Counted from the stretch's first letter, positions 33,865 through 44,767 are shown. The stretch: 64,000 bases of DNA from Cephalopachus bancanus (GCA_027257055.1 JAPVLO010000206.1:248001-312000); one strand, 5' to 3'. Numbers and translations are program-made. The notes: generated by a model not told the origin, from the letters alone.

Positions 33865-34340
33865 TGTGTAATCACAGTTCTCCAGAGAAACACAACCAAT
33901 CGGAGATTTTTATACATATAATAAAAAAGGAAGGAGGGGATAATTAATACAAAGATAATTGATACAATAAAGACCCTGAGTATATATACCAGAATATCCT
34001 AATTCCATGCATAAAGCAAAATCTCCTCGAATGCTCTTTTCTGGGTTGGGGGTAGTGCTAACCCTGGCTATAGACACACTGTGTTGCTCTGAGCATTCAG
34101 GGTATGTGGTTACTACAGGATATGGAGTCAATCTGCAGAACAGCTGCCTCCCATAATTAGTTCCACTGCCTGAGACTTCCTTTGAGATAGGATTTTGTGT
34201 TGTGTCTTCTGAGGCACAGCATATGATATTAAATGGCCATGCAGACCACAAATGATAATACTTAAATGACAACACAAACACAAATGTGTATCTCCATTTG
34301 CATCTCATCATGTGGCATCTTGGCTTTTAACACAAGGGTT
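33865..34340 (-). mobile_element. Possible ERVL-derived sequence with 133-codon ORF
   Basis: ACAGTTCTCCAGAGAAACAC at the start is the complement of the end of the same LTR type. A minus-strand ORF of 133 codons (34311-33910) continues through it. I recognise no gag, pol or env motif in that ORF, so its origin is unknown. Confidence 0.3.
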
Positions 34341-34703
34341 CCACGTTGAGATGCTTTCCCCACCCCTAACACTTGGAAATTTTCGGGATCTGAGTCCCTA
34401 CAGTTATATGACAAAGGATCATGAAATGAAAGTGATGCTTAATATCACCTAACTGGACACAATTAGATAATCTTGTAATTTATTTAAAGCCAAGAAGCAG
34501 CAGGCTTGCCTTTTCCTGCTCAACAGGTAAGTTTCCTATATGTGCATTCATCAGTACCTTATGACATTAAATCCAAGAGAGAGAGATGTCTTTCTTGCTG
34601 CTCCCCAAAAGTCCCTTTACTTTAAAGTTTCACTCCTTCCTGCCCCCTCAGGGCCCTCATTCTACCATTTATCCCCTTTTCTCACTTTAGCAAACTTCAC
34701 TAA

Positions 34704-34729
34704 TGATGATGATGTTGATGATGATGCTA
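34704..34729. repeat. (ATG)n short tract
   Basis: GATGATGATGTTGATGATG, a short imperfect trinucleotide run. Confidence 0.8.
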
Positions 34730-34759
34730 ATGAGAGCCTCGATATATAAACAGCTGCAC

Positions 34760-34915
34760 TGAATCAAGTCATAAGCCTGTAAAGTAATTGTTAGTCTCTT
34801 AATTGTGTACATGAGGAAACTGAAGCTTAGAGAAGCTGCAGGCCATGCCTATATAGCTGCGCTAACTAGAAAAGACTTGGGATTTAAAATCAAGCACATT
34901 TGAATTCAAAGTCTT
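34760..34915 (-). mobile_element. MIR fragment
   Basis: GAGGAAACTGAAGCTTAGAG, ATATAGCTGCGCTAACTAG and ATCAAGCACATTTGAATTC are MIR complements. Confidence 0.6.
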
Positions 34916-35214
34916 CTGTTAGCTTCTTTACATGTTGTTCAACTTGCTTAAGTTTATTCCAAAAGTAATTGTAGCACAAGGCATGGAGTCATGGTTTCTT
35001 CAGCCTATTTTAATTATAAACCTAGCCTCACAAAAGTCTGCTAAACTGTTAAAATGAGGTTGGTTAAATCATTAGGTGATCTTGAGTCTGCCACATCAGG
35101 TCATCATCCCAGAGTTCTCTCTCAGCTTGGGCTGCCAAGAACTGGCAGCAAGATTATGGGAGGAGGTGTCCACTGAGGACAACTCCCTACTTTTTAAAAG
35201 TTGACAGTTAACTT

Positions 35215-36040
35215 CTAGTTTCTGGTCCAGCATGTAAGAAGCTTGGAAGTGACCATTCTCTCTCAACAAGACAAAAAATGAGACTAACAGAAAAAAAATT
35301 AATAAACTCTTCTTAGCTCTGGAAGAGAAGTAAGGTCAAAGGGCAAACTAGCCCCCATTGGACAGATATGCAAATACAGAGAATTACAATTTACCGGAGC
35401 AGAAACCCATGAGCAAAAACCTCCACAGGAACCAGTGCTGTACTAGCAAATGTGGAAGCCAACTGTAATTGACAAATTGCTGAAGGTTCCGTTATAGACA
35501 AGAATGCCAATTTAAAACTTCTCCTACCTGGTCGTAGGGGAACCCACACACTTTTTTGAGTTTTACCTCCAGGAGTTCAACCTGGTTTTCACAGTGAATA
35601 TCTGAGAAAATTTCCCTCTTGTTTCCAGCAGGAAGAAGAGAAAATAAGCCATTTTGAAATACGTCAGAGCATTCTGCTCTTCTTAACAAGGTCTACCTCA
35701 GGAGAAACGATTTAACCAAAGCCTAATCTGCTGGGGTTTTGTCAGATCCTAACAGACCTGGAGAAGGGAAAAATACCCAACTCTAACTTATTGGCCTACC
35801 TTGCTCCACTTAAGGGAAGAAAAACTGAGAAGAATTTGAGAAGTTCACAGACCTCCAGAGATACAGGCTCACAGGCTCAAAAAAAGATGAGTACATAATC
35901 ATAGAACTTTAAGATGTTCCACTTCCCATACCTTATCACTACATTACTAAAGGCTTATTTATAGCAGTTTCTTTGACTTAGTACATCATATCTAGCTATT
36001 ATAAAATGAAAAGGCCTCCTGAAACGCATAAACACAGTTT
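35215..36040 (+). mobile_element. Old L1M/HAL1-type 5' region
   Basis: AGTTTCTGGTCCAGCATGTA, CTCTGGAAGAGAAGTAAGG, CTCCACAGGAACCAGTGCTG and AATTGACAAATTGCTGAAGG match the leader of old L1M/HAL1 elements and run straight into the ORF1-like part. Confidence 0.6.
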
Positions 36041-36239
36041 GAAATGACAGAGCAAGAATCAGACTCAGATACAGCAGGGATGTTAAAATTATTATACCAG
36101 GAATTTAAAACAACTATGATTAATATGCTAAAGGCTTTAATGGATAAAGCAGATGGTATGCAAGAACAAATAGGCAACATAAACAGAGAGATGGAAATTC
36201 TAAGAAAGAGCCAAAAAGAGATTAAAAATAAAAACACTG
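36041..36239 (+). pseudogene. Old L1 ORF1 remnant, first part
   Basis: In frame from ATG at 36044, this encodes a coiled-coil-like, Glu/Lys/Met-rich segment, typical of the N-terminal half of an L1 ORF1 protein (RNA-binding partner of the L1 ribonucleoprotein). The frame ends at 36256, just inside the L1 tail that interrupts it at about 36240. Dead fragment. Confidence 0.6.
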
Positions 36240-36530
36240 TGACAAATACTGCATGATTCCACTTACATGAGGTATCTAAAATAGCCAGGTTCATACAGTC
36301 AAAGAGTAGAATGATGGTTGACAGGGCCTGAGGGGAGATGGAAGTGAGGATTTACTCATCAACCGATATAAAGTTTCATCTTAAGCAAGATGAATCAACT
36401 CTAGAGATCTACTGTACAATATTGTACCTATGTCAACAATAATGTATTGTACACTTTAAAAATTGTTATAAGGGTAGATCTCATTAGCTCTTTTTATCAC
36501 AGTAAAATAATATGAAATTAAACAACAAGA
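36240..36530 (+). mobile_element. L1M 3' end nested inside the ORF1 remnant
   Basis: GTGACAAATACTGCATGATT, CCACTTACATGAGGTATC, AGAATGATGGTTGACAGGGC and TTGTACACTTTAAAAATTG are an L1 3' UTR that separates two ORF1 pieces. Same strand as the host. Confidence 0.7.
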
Positions 36531-36534
36531 ACAA

Positions 36535-36837
36535 CATGGTAACAGAATGAAGAACACCTTTAGTGAGCTTATTAAGAGACTAGATATAGCTAAGGAAAGA
36601 CTATCTGATCTTGAGAATATGTCGATAAAAACCTCAAAAACTGAAATGTAGAGATAAAAAGCCTGAAAGAAACAGAATATCTGAGACATGTGGGACAACT
36701 ACAAAAGGTATAACATACGTATAATGGGAATGCCAAAAAGAGAAAGGAAGAGAAGAAATATTTCAAACTGTAATGACTGAGAATTTCCCCAGATTGATGT
36801 TGGATACCATGAAGGCCAAAGGAATTCCATCTTAAGT
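36535..36837 (+). pseudogene. Old L1 ORF1 remnant, second part
   Basis: Continues after the nested tail: GAATGAAGAACACCTTTAGT, AGAGACTAGATATAGC and AATTTCCCCAGATTGATG are ORF1-like. Stops interrupt it. Confidence 0.55.
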
Positions 36838-37027
36838 GCTATTCCAGCATGTTGACTTCTGATTAACCCTAGTTTCAGGAAGGCCTCTAGGATGTCCAGT
36901 TTGTCTATTGTTCCTTATGTGAAAGTAGGTACTTACCATAAACTCTGCCCTTACATCAACCAACCTTGATGTTATCATACTTAAATTGACCTAAAATCTC
37001 TTCTGAACCACCCTTTAAATCTGATTT
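36838..37027. other. Unassigned segment between L1 pieces
   Basis: Not L1-like; perhaps another insertion. No family recognised. Confidence 0.3.
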
Positions 37028-37608
37028 CAAGATTTAATATGAAGCTACAGTAATCAAGACAGTATAATATGGATAAAAATAGACAAATAAATCAATGGAA
37101 CAGAATAGAGGCTAGAAATAGACCCATATATATGTCAGTTGATCTCTGACAAAGGAGCAAAGGCAATATAATGGAGAAAAGATAGTCTTTTTCAACAAAT
37201 AGTGCTAGAACAAGTAGGTATACATATACAAAGAAAGGAACCTAGATACACACCATGTACTCTTCACAAAAATTAATTCAAAATGGATCACAGACCTAAA
37301 TGTAAAACACACAGGTATAAAACTTCTAGAAGATAACATAGGAGGAAATCTAAATGACCTTGGGTTTGACAATGACTTTGTAGACACTACACCAAAAGAA
37401 AGGCTTCATTAAAGAAAGAAAATATAAGTAGAACTTCATTCAAGTAAAACAAATTCTGCTTCTGCAAAGGTCAATGTCAAGAGAATGAAAAAACAAGACC
37501 CAAATTGAGAGAAATACTTTCAAAAGAAATATCTAATAAAAATTATCCAAAATATATAAATAACTCTTAATACTCAACAAGAAGAAGACAAACAACTTTA
37601 TTTTTTTT
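37028..37608 (+). mobile_element. Old L1M, ORF2 3' part
   Basis: GAAGCTACAGTAATCAAGAC, CAATGGAACAGAATAGAGG, TGGATCACAGACCTAAATGT and TTCTAGAAGATAACATAGG are L1 ORF2 signatures. The reading frame is broken throughout. Confidence 0.85.
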
Positions 37609-37620
37609 AAAAATGGGTCA

Positions 37621-37788
37621 GCTGGGCATGGTAGTGCACGCCTATAGTTCCAGCTACTTGGAAGACTGAGGCAGAAGGATCGCCGGAGCCCAGCAGGTCG
37701 ACGCTGGGGTGGCCATGAGTGTAACACTGCACTCCAGACTGGGTGACATAGTGCGACTCCAACTAAAAAAACAAAACAAAACAAACAA
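37621..37788 (+). mobile_element. Alu right-arm monomer of the lineage-specific family, with TSD
   Basis: Only the right arm: GCTGGGCATGGTAGTGCACG, ACTTGGAAGACTGAGGCAGA, GGATCGCCGGAGCCCAGCAG and GCGACTCCAACTAAAAA, then an A-rich tail. The direct repeat AAAAATGGGTCA flanks it (37609-37620 and 37789-37800), so the element inserted as a half unit. Confidence 0.9.
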
Positions 37789-37800
37789 AAAAATGGGTCA

Positions 37801-38333
37801 AAGATGTCAAATAAACATCATAAATATAACAAAGATGTCAGATAATAAACATCATATGTAACCAAGGAAATGAGGAAATGCAAATTAAAAAGCAAGATTC
37901 CACTACGTGCCTATTAGAATGGCCAAAATCCAGTACACTGACAATACCAAATGCTGACAAGGATGTGGCGCTTCAGGAACTCTCACTCATTATTGGTGGG
38001 AATGCAAAAAGTACAGCCACTTTGGAAGAAGGCTAACAGTGTCTTACAAAACTAAACATATTCATGCCATAAGATCAAGCAATCACTCTCCTTGGTATTT
38101 TCCCAAAGGAGTTAAAAACTTATATCTACACAAAAACCTGCACATGAATGTTTATAGAGCTTTCTTACAATTGCTAAAACTTGGCAGCAACCGAGATGTC
38201 CTTCAGTAAGAGAATGAATAAATAAACTGTGGTATATCCAGACAATAAAATATTATTCAATACTAAAAGGAAATAAGCTATTGAGCCATTAAAAGACATG
38301 AAGAAAATGTAAATGCATATTATTAAGTGAAAA
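37801..38333 (+). mobile_element. Old L1M, continuation after the Alu
   Basis: GGAAATGCAAATTAAAAAGC, GACAAGGATGTGGCGCTTC, TTATTGGTGGGAATGCAAAA and GTGGTATATCCAGACAATAA are classic L1 ORF2 end/3' UTR blocks. Continuous with 37028-37608 once the Alu is removed. Confidence 0.85.
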
Positions 38334-38379
38334 TAAACCAATCTGATGTTCCTTTGCCTGGCTTCCCCTCCCCCTCACT

Positions 38380-38490
38380 TCTGAACCTCCATTTCTGTTC
38401 AGAAGACAGGGATGACTTCTGTCTTATTCACTGCTGTATTTCCAGCACCTAGCAGTGTGTGGTACATGAATGGAACTCTCTACGTGTTTG
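38380..38490 (+). mobile_element. L2 fragment
   Basis: GACTTCTGTCTTATTCACTG, CTGTATTTCCAGCACCTAGC and GTACATGAATGG are an L2 3' end. Confidence 0.6.
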
Positions 38491-38525
38491 ACAGTCAAGG
38501 ACTGTATTATAGATACAGGATTACT

Positions 38526-38866
38526 GTGTGAGTGGCAACCCAACCTCTTCTTATAGTAATCTCCACCATACTATTAGATGGAAGTTGTTCAACCTGTCAT
38601 AAAAGGGCTTCAATAAAACACCTATGAGGTTTTCGACATTAACAATGTTTCATTTATATGGCAATTTTTAAAATAATCAGAAATAGGATACCTCATGGTC
38701 CAGCAATTCCAGTTCTGAGTATATATCCAAAATAATGGAAAGCAGGAACTCGAACTGATATTTGTACATCCATGCTCATAGGAGTGTTAGTCACAATAAT
38801 AAAAAGGTAAAAACAATCCAAACATCCATCAGATGAATGGATAAACAAAATGTGTTATATATAACA
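38526..38866 (+). repeat. Local direct duplication, copy A
   Basis: About 340 bp matching 40788-41115. The match begins in non-L1 sequence (GTGTGAGTGGCAACC) and crosses into L1, so it is not merely a shared repeat family. Confidence 0.75.
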
Positions 38867-39245
38867 TTCCAGAAAATGATGGAGACAGTAAAAAGATCAG
38901 TGGTTGCCAGGGCTTGGGGGTAAGAGTAATGAAGAGATGTAGCACAGAGGATTTTAGGGGCAGTGAAATTCCTCTGCATGGCACTACAATGATGGCTATA
39001 TGTCATGATGCATTTATCCAAACCCATAAAATGTACAACACCAAGAGTGAACCCTAAAGTAAGCTATGGTCTTTGGGTGAATGTGTCAATGTTGAAGTTC
39101 AGTAGTTGTAATAAATCTGTCATTCTGGTGGGTATATTATTGAAAATGAGGGAGGCCATTCATGTGTAGAGGAGGGGGTATGTAGAAAAATCTCTGTTCC
39201 TTCCTCTTATTTTATTTAAAGTCTAACACTGCTCTAAAAAAAATA
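38675..39245 (+). mobile_element. L1M 3' end with internal loss
   Basis: CTCATGGTCCAGCAATTCCA, CATCCATCAGATGAATGGAT and AGTGGTTGCCAGGGCTTGGG are L1M. Relative to the copy at 40935 about 150 bp are missing after 38866. Confidence 0.75.
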
Positions 39246-39494
39246 AAGTACTTAAAACAAATAACATTTTAAAACAAGTTGATGATTGCTGCTCTGCTAT
39301 TTCCTATGGAGCAGAAACTCATGCTTGGGAGTAGGACTGCTTGGGCCCTGCGTCCAAGTCTCCTTTGTGTTTTGAACCTACATTATTGTGGAATGCCTGG
39401 GGTGGCATGCCAATCCTCTGCTCCTGCCATGGTTGTTGTCTTGTCGTTTGCTTAGGAAATTCATGAAAAGTGAACTAAAAAACCCAATATTTAT

Positions 39495-40012
39495 GTCACG
39501 TATGGGAGGCTGGGTATGGTATAGCTGGAGTCACTGGGAGTGAAAACATTCACCAAGATAGCTATGAATTAAGAAAGGCAGACTTATTAAAGGAAAGATA
39601 TGATAATGAGCAGGACAACAGCAAGACTGTCCGCTGTCTGCTGCAACAAAGCAGTAGCCTGAGGTTCTTCCCAGTGGAGTCTGATCTTCTCTTTGGTTAG
39701 AGTGAGTTTTAGTATCTAGGTTCCTACTATACAAATAAAGTAGTTCTGATTGGTTGGTGTTTGACCTGCACTGAAAGCTGCTTTTGGGCCTGCTGGAGGT
39801 TTGTAGAGTGGCTGGTCCCTTGTGGGTTTCCGTTTCTTTAACTGCAGCAGTTGACTGCTTTTTTGGCATGGAACCAGCTGCAAATATTTTTCGGCTGACT
39901 ATTCAGCTCTTACGATTCTTGTAATCTCATTCTGAGATTTCCTTCCTCAAAATAGTTTACCCACCCAGTTGATGCTGGCCTAATCGGGCCTCATGTTCCT
40001 CCACAATTTATA
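39495..40012 (-). mobile_element. Probable ERV-derived LTR, family unknown
   Basis: Resembles a reversed LTR: GGCAGACTTATTAAAGG near one side, TGATTGGTTGGTGT, and GGCCTAATCGGGCC near the other. The 112-codon minus-strand ORF inside has no motif. Weak assignment. Confidence 0.35.
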
Positions 40013-40017
40013 GTTAA

Positions 40018-40240
40018 GAGCATGAGTGGGCTTTCATGTCAAATAGCCTTGAGACAGAATGTGTCTCAACCATTTACTATTTGTGTGACATTGAACAAGT
40101 TACTTAACCTACCCATGCCATATTTCCTTTGGAAATGCAACTCAACCCTGCCTCAGTGGGTTGGTGAAAGAAATATTGTAGATTATGTGTGTAAGGAAGC
40201 TTATGTCACTCAGTGCATGTGGTAAGCCCTCATTATATGA
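40018..40240 (+). mobile_element. MIR SINE
   Basis: CATTTACTATTTGTGTGACA, GAACAAGTTACTTAACCTAC and GCATGTGGTAAGCCCTCATT are MIR-like over its length. The 67-codon ORF is MIR sequence. Confidence 0.7.
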
Positions 40241-40329
40241 CATTTATTTTCATTCCTGTTGAATCCAGATGTTTGTGCCAATTTTATGCAAATTACTGCA
40301 TATAGTCTTAATGTTTCTTCTTGTTGTTC

Positions 40330-40435
40330 CATGAGACAGACTGCATCTCCTCAAAATCAGGAGAATGAATGTTCACGCTTCAGCATTGGGCATATAATAA
40401 TTGCTCAATAAATACTTATCAAACTGATTTATGGA
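40330..40435 (+). mobile_element. L2 3' fragment
   Basis: GAGACAGACTGCATCTCCTC then GCTCAATAAATACTTATCAA. Confidence 0.5.
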
Positions 40436-40787
40436 ATTCCTACTGTATGTATTATGTGGTGCATAAAATTAAGTATTGGATTACAGGTGTACCTATCTTT
40501 GACGAATTTATGTTTCAATAAAGACTTTTTTTAAGTGCTTGAAATTCTATTTTTTCCCTCTTAACCAGTTCCAAATTTACTCATTGCTGGAAATGAGTTG
40601 GTGGCTAGAAATTTAAGTACATGGTATGTTTTCACATTTCCTCAAATAAATAGACAGACCTAATAAATTGTAGAACTATGATCTGAAATGAAGTCAGAAG
40701 AACCTATTTTCAATACCATGAGCAATGACTTGAAACCTCCACCTTCCTGGCTGCACATCTGACTCTTAACACTAATGCCAAGGTGAA

Positions 40788-41115
40788 GTGTGAGTGGCAA
40801 CCTGACTTATAGTAATTTCCACCATACTATTGTTTGGAAGTTGTTCAACCTGTCACAAAAGGGCTTCGATAAAACATCAATGAGATTTTCAACATTAACA
40901 ATGTTTCATTTATATGGCAATTCCTAAAATAATCAAACATAGAATTACCATATGGCCCAGCAATTTCAGTTCAGAATATATATCCAAAATAATAGAAAGC
41001 AGGAACTTGAACAGTTATTTGCACATACGTGTTCATAGACGTATTAGTCACAATTGTCAAAAGGTAGAAGCAATCCGAACATTCATCAGATGAATGATAT
41101 ATAATAAAATGTTAT
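40788..41115 (+). repeat. Local direct duplication, copy B
   Basis: Partner of 38526-38866, about 2.26 kb away. Shared blocks include GAAGTTGTTCAACCTGTCA, AACAATGTTTCATTTATATG and ATATATCCAAAATAAT. Confidence 0.75.
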
Positions 41116-41490
41116 ATACATACAATGGAAATATTATTTAGCCTTAGATGAAATGAAGTTCTAACATGTGCTATAACATGAAGGAACCTAGAAAACATTA
41201 TGCTAAATAAGCCAGACACAGAAAGATGAATATTGTATGATTCCTCTTATGTGATGTATCTAGAATAAGCTTGTTTAGAGACAGAGAGGAGATTACCAGG
41301 GGCTGAGAAGAGGACGGAATGGAGAGATTTTGTCTAATGGATACAGAGTTTTCACTGAGGATGATGAAAAAGTTCTGGAGATGGATGGTGGTGATGGTGA
41401 GCAGCAGTGTGAATACATTTAATGCCACTGTACACTTGAAAATGGTTAAAATGTTATGTACATTTTATTATGCACACAAAATCTTATTTA
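40935..41490 (+). mobile_element. L1M 3' end (L1MB/ME-like)
   Basis: AGAATTACCATATGGCCCAG, TGTGCTATAACATGAAGGAA, GATTACCAGGGGCTGAGAAG, TTCTGGAGATGGATGGTGGT and GCCACTGTACACTTGAAAAT in L1 order. Confidence 0.88.
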
Positions 41491-41499
41491 GAACAGTTA

Positions 41500-42985
41500 A
41501 CCCAGCAGGAGAATTTGTTTTGCTCAATTGAAGCAGGGACAAGGAGGAAACTACCGCCCAGAGACTCCAACCAGGCAGCCTCCCCAGTGCTGCCTGGCAT
41601 TTTTAATTACCACTAGCCCCTGACTATTCCTCACAGTCTCAACTGGGAGCTGTGTCGGTTGCCCCTGTCAGATGCTGATTGCCCTGCAGAAGCTGCCTTC
41701 CTGGGCTGTAATTGTGTTTTCAGATTACCTCAGTGCAAGAACGGTAATCATTTGCTTGTACCTGATTGTGTCCTCAGCATGACACTAGTGGCCTGGCATA
41801 ATAGAGCGTGAATGGAATTCGACTGACTTGAAATTTGGTTTCCCCAGTGGATTTTATCTCCACCCCACCACCCAGCCCTCCCTTCTCAGCTTCTCTGAAT
41901 ACACACAGCTCTCACTCTTTTGTCAATATGGGCCAATAGTCAAGATAGAAATGGTGTCTTGGTGCTCATGTGAGTTTTCCATTGATGCCATCCATATCAG
42001 AGGAAGCCAGTCTATACTGCAGATCAAAATGATTTTTTTCCCTCCTTAGCTGTCAGAACCATTCTTATCTCTGGGGATCAAATCTGTTCCATGAGCTCAT
42101 ATATCATCATTACCTACAATACAAATTCTGAAATCAAGGCAGACCTGGAAATTTTATTGCTGCTCAGAGCAGAACAGAGCCCAGGTCACCCTGAATCAGT
42201 CGCACTGGCTTTGCCTTGCTGACAACAACAAACATGTCACTGACAAAATTACCGAGGAAAAGATGACTCGGTAAGTTCAATGCAGAAGGTAACTTGTCAG
42301 TGACAGGGGTGGGATATTTTTATCCTTATAACTCAATGCTAATGAAATTGGTGGGAAGAACATCTGACTGAAAATGTGTCCCTCAGGGAGCAGGGAGAAG
42401 CAGAAAGTACTGGAGTCGGCCTCTTTTCAAAGTCATTTTTCTCAATACAGCCATGATTTAATCAGGTGGTCATAACAAGGGCTGAGGAGTTGGGGACCTG
42501 AAGCAATAACCAGTAAGGCCAGTTTTGTCACTCTTAAGCATGGCTCATGGAGAGCTCTGTAAGGCACGGATAATCTGTCATGCCTGGGTCTCAGTTTTTT
42601 CGTTTGTGCTGTGGAAAGAATCGTTCTACATGGCCCTTTGCTACCTGGGGGATTAGATGCTGTTTGTCAGATGATTTGAGATCTAAGAATAGAAATAAAT
42701 ATAATACAGGCACATCTCAATTTCTTTTTAGCAAACCTTGAAGTGGGGAGAGGAAAACACCCAGCCACGGGAACTGACCATCTGCTGCTTTAAGGGAATA
42801 GCATTTGGGGAAGGAAAGGAAATTAGAAAGGGGGAAGATGTGTGTTGATTAGAAGAAGATGAAAGGAAGGAGAAAGAGTAAAGTGGTCCCCAAGACCACC
42901 CTGAGGTTTGATACTTCACTGGGAAGACTTATAGGACCCTTATCACAGCAAAAGGATACACATTAAAGCAGCAAAAGACAAAGGC
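41500..42985. other. Repeat-free block, possible conserved non-coding DNA
   Basis: Nearly 1.5 kb without recognisable transposon sequence. It contains homeodomain-like TAATTA/ATTA words and clustered TGTCA/TGACA words near 42225-42310. No long ORF. Confidence 0.35.
42235..42305. promoter_or_regulatory. 12-bp perfect inverted repeat with TGACA words
   Basis: TGTCACTGACAA (42235-42246) and its exact complement TTGTCAGTGACA (42294-42305). TGACA/TGTCA are cores bound by TALE homeodomain proteins (MEIS/PREP/TGIF). A regulatory role is inference. Confidence 0.25.
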
Positions 42986-42989
42986 ACAT

Positions 42990-43420
42990 AGGTCAGATTT
43001 TAGCAAAGATGAGGTACAGAGCTTCCAGGTTTCCTTCCCTAGAAGATTTGCAAGGACAGTGCTTAATTCCCTCAGCAATGATGGGTGACTACATGTACAA
43101 AGGTCTGTCAAATATTAATGCTCACCCCAGCCTTGGTGTCCAGGATTTTTATTGGGGACCAGTCACATTGATATGCAGTGACAACAGAACTAGCCTTAAT
43201 TACTTAGTCTCCAGCCCCACTAGAGGTCAGAGTGATAGAGTCTGGTCCATAGCCTCCAGCAGATCAAAACAGGTGTTCACCATAAGGCAAACTGTTAGCA
43301 TAAACTCTCTGGTGTGGCCTAGGCCCCAGGTTACAAAGGCAACCTCATAGGCAGGATATTCCAAAGGTTTAGAGATTTTCCTTCCAGAGTCCTTCCTTTG
43401 AAATGTGCTGGGTTTGAACC
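42990..43420 (-). mobile_element. ERV LTR, same type as 30581-31265
   Basis: CCCAGCCTTGGTGTCCAGGA, TTTTTATTGGGGACCAGTCA, TCTCCAGCCCCACTAGAGG and GGATATTCCAAAGGTTTAG read as the complement of that LTR type. The ORFs on both strands here follow the LTR. Confidence 0.5.
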
Positions 43421-43817
43421 CCCCCAGGCCTGCTGCATAGACACGCAGAGAAATCCAAATTCCTTCTGCCAACTCATAGTGAGGTCAGGGTAATGTTAAA
43501 TGTGATGAAAGCCTACGTGCCATAGGACTGCTACCCAGTTAAACCTGGGTAGCATGACTCATCCATTATTGCTCTTCTTTTTCAAGGGTTTTTCCATATT
43601 CTTTAAGAGTTGATTCACCAAATTTCTTTTAGAACTGAAGGCTAGGAAAATGTTTATCTTCTCATGCAGCCTTTTCACATGGTACTTTAAAAAGCCAGTG
43701 AGAGCTATTGTAACCCAGCATCCTTCCCTTTTCCTCGGCGGCCAGAACATTCAGAGTTCAGTTGATTGTATATAGCCTGTTTTCTGACAAAACTACTCCC
43801 TCCTTTTCCCCTCTTCA

Positions 43818-44010
43818 GTGTGACAGAGTGGAAGGTAGTAGTTTTGGAGCCCAAAGATATAGATTCAAATCCTGGCTGTTCAACATGCTATGTGGCCTTA
43901 CACCAGTCGACCGCTTTAAACATGGGTCCTCACTGGTAAAATGACTTTTCAAAGTTGTTGAAAAGACTCAAGATAAGGATGTGTAGTGCCTGCTGCCCTT
44001 TGCCTGCATT
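43818..44010 (+). mobile_element. MIR SINE
   Basis: GAAGGTAGTAGTTTTGGAGC, ATTCAAATCCTGGCTGTTC and TGCTATGTGGCCTTACACC are the MIR 5' half; the rest is degraded. Confidence 0.7.
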
Positions 44011-44019
44011 AACAGTTTA

Positions 44020-44408
44020 TTTTTACTACTTTGTGTGAGGTCTTTATTGTTATTGTTAATGTAAGCCTCCTTAAATATGTATTGACAGCAGACAGGGTTC
44101 AAACATAAACAACTTATAAGCGACTGGGTTACTCATTTTATATGGTGGATATGAGAAGAGTCCTTCAGGTCTCTGATTGCAGGGAGCAAATCAACAATGG
44201 CCCAGCTGCTGTAACCGAGTCTATATTATGCAGATCATTAGATACTTGTTTTACCTGTTTCCCTTTCTATTTGTCCTTTTCTTCCTCCATGCATGACTGC
44301 TTACACATAATTATTTTGGGAGAGGGTAGTCACTAATAATTGATTATCTTAATATTCTAACACCCAGAGGCTGCCCACAAGATTAATAAACTTGCTTTTC
44401 TTTTCCTA
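44020..44408. other. Unique DNA, nothing identified
   Basis: No repeat or coding signal; a 64-codon ORF is at chance length. Confidence 0.4.
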
Positions 44409-44712
44409 GCTGGACACCGTGGCTTGTGCATGTAATCCCAGCACTTTGGGAGGCTGAGGTCAGAGGATTGCTTGAGGTCAGGAGTTTAAGACCAGCCTGG
44501 GCAAAATAGCAAGACCCTCATCACTGCAAAAAAAATGAAATAATTAGTTGGGCATGGTGGTGGGCACTGGTAGTCCCAGCTACTTGGGAGGCTGAAGCAG
44601 GAGGATGACTTGAGTCAAGAGTCTGAGGCTGTGGTGAACAATGATGGCATTATTGCACTCCAGCCTGGCTGACAGAGCAAGACCATCTCAATAAACAAAT
44701 GAACAAAAACAA
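44409..44712 (+). mobile_element. Alu, J-like
   Basis: GCACTTTGGGAGGCTGAGGT, CAGCCTGGGCAAAATAGCAA, TAGTTGGGCATGGTGGTGGG and GCACTCCAGCCTGGCTGACA. Bears private variants (GGCTTGTGC, GGTCAGAGGATTG) that recur in the inverted copy at 45543-45593. Confidence 0.93.
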
Positions 44713-44713
44713 A

Positions 44714-44767
44714 GATCTTCAGGTCATGCAGTCCTCCTATGATCTTTAGGTCGTGCAGACCTCCTGG
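44714..44767 (+). repeat. 27-bp tandem duplication
   Basis: GATCTTCAGGTCATGCAG... (44714-44740) and GATCTTTAGGTCGTGCAG... (44741-44767) agree at about 22 of 27 positions. Confidence 0.75.
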
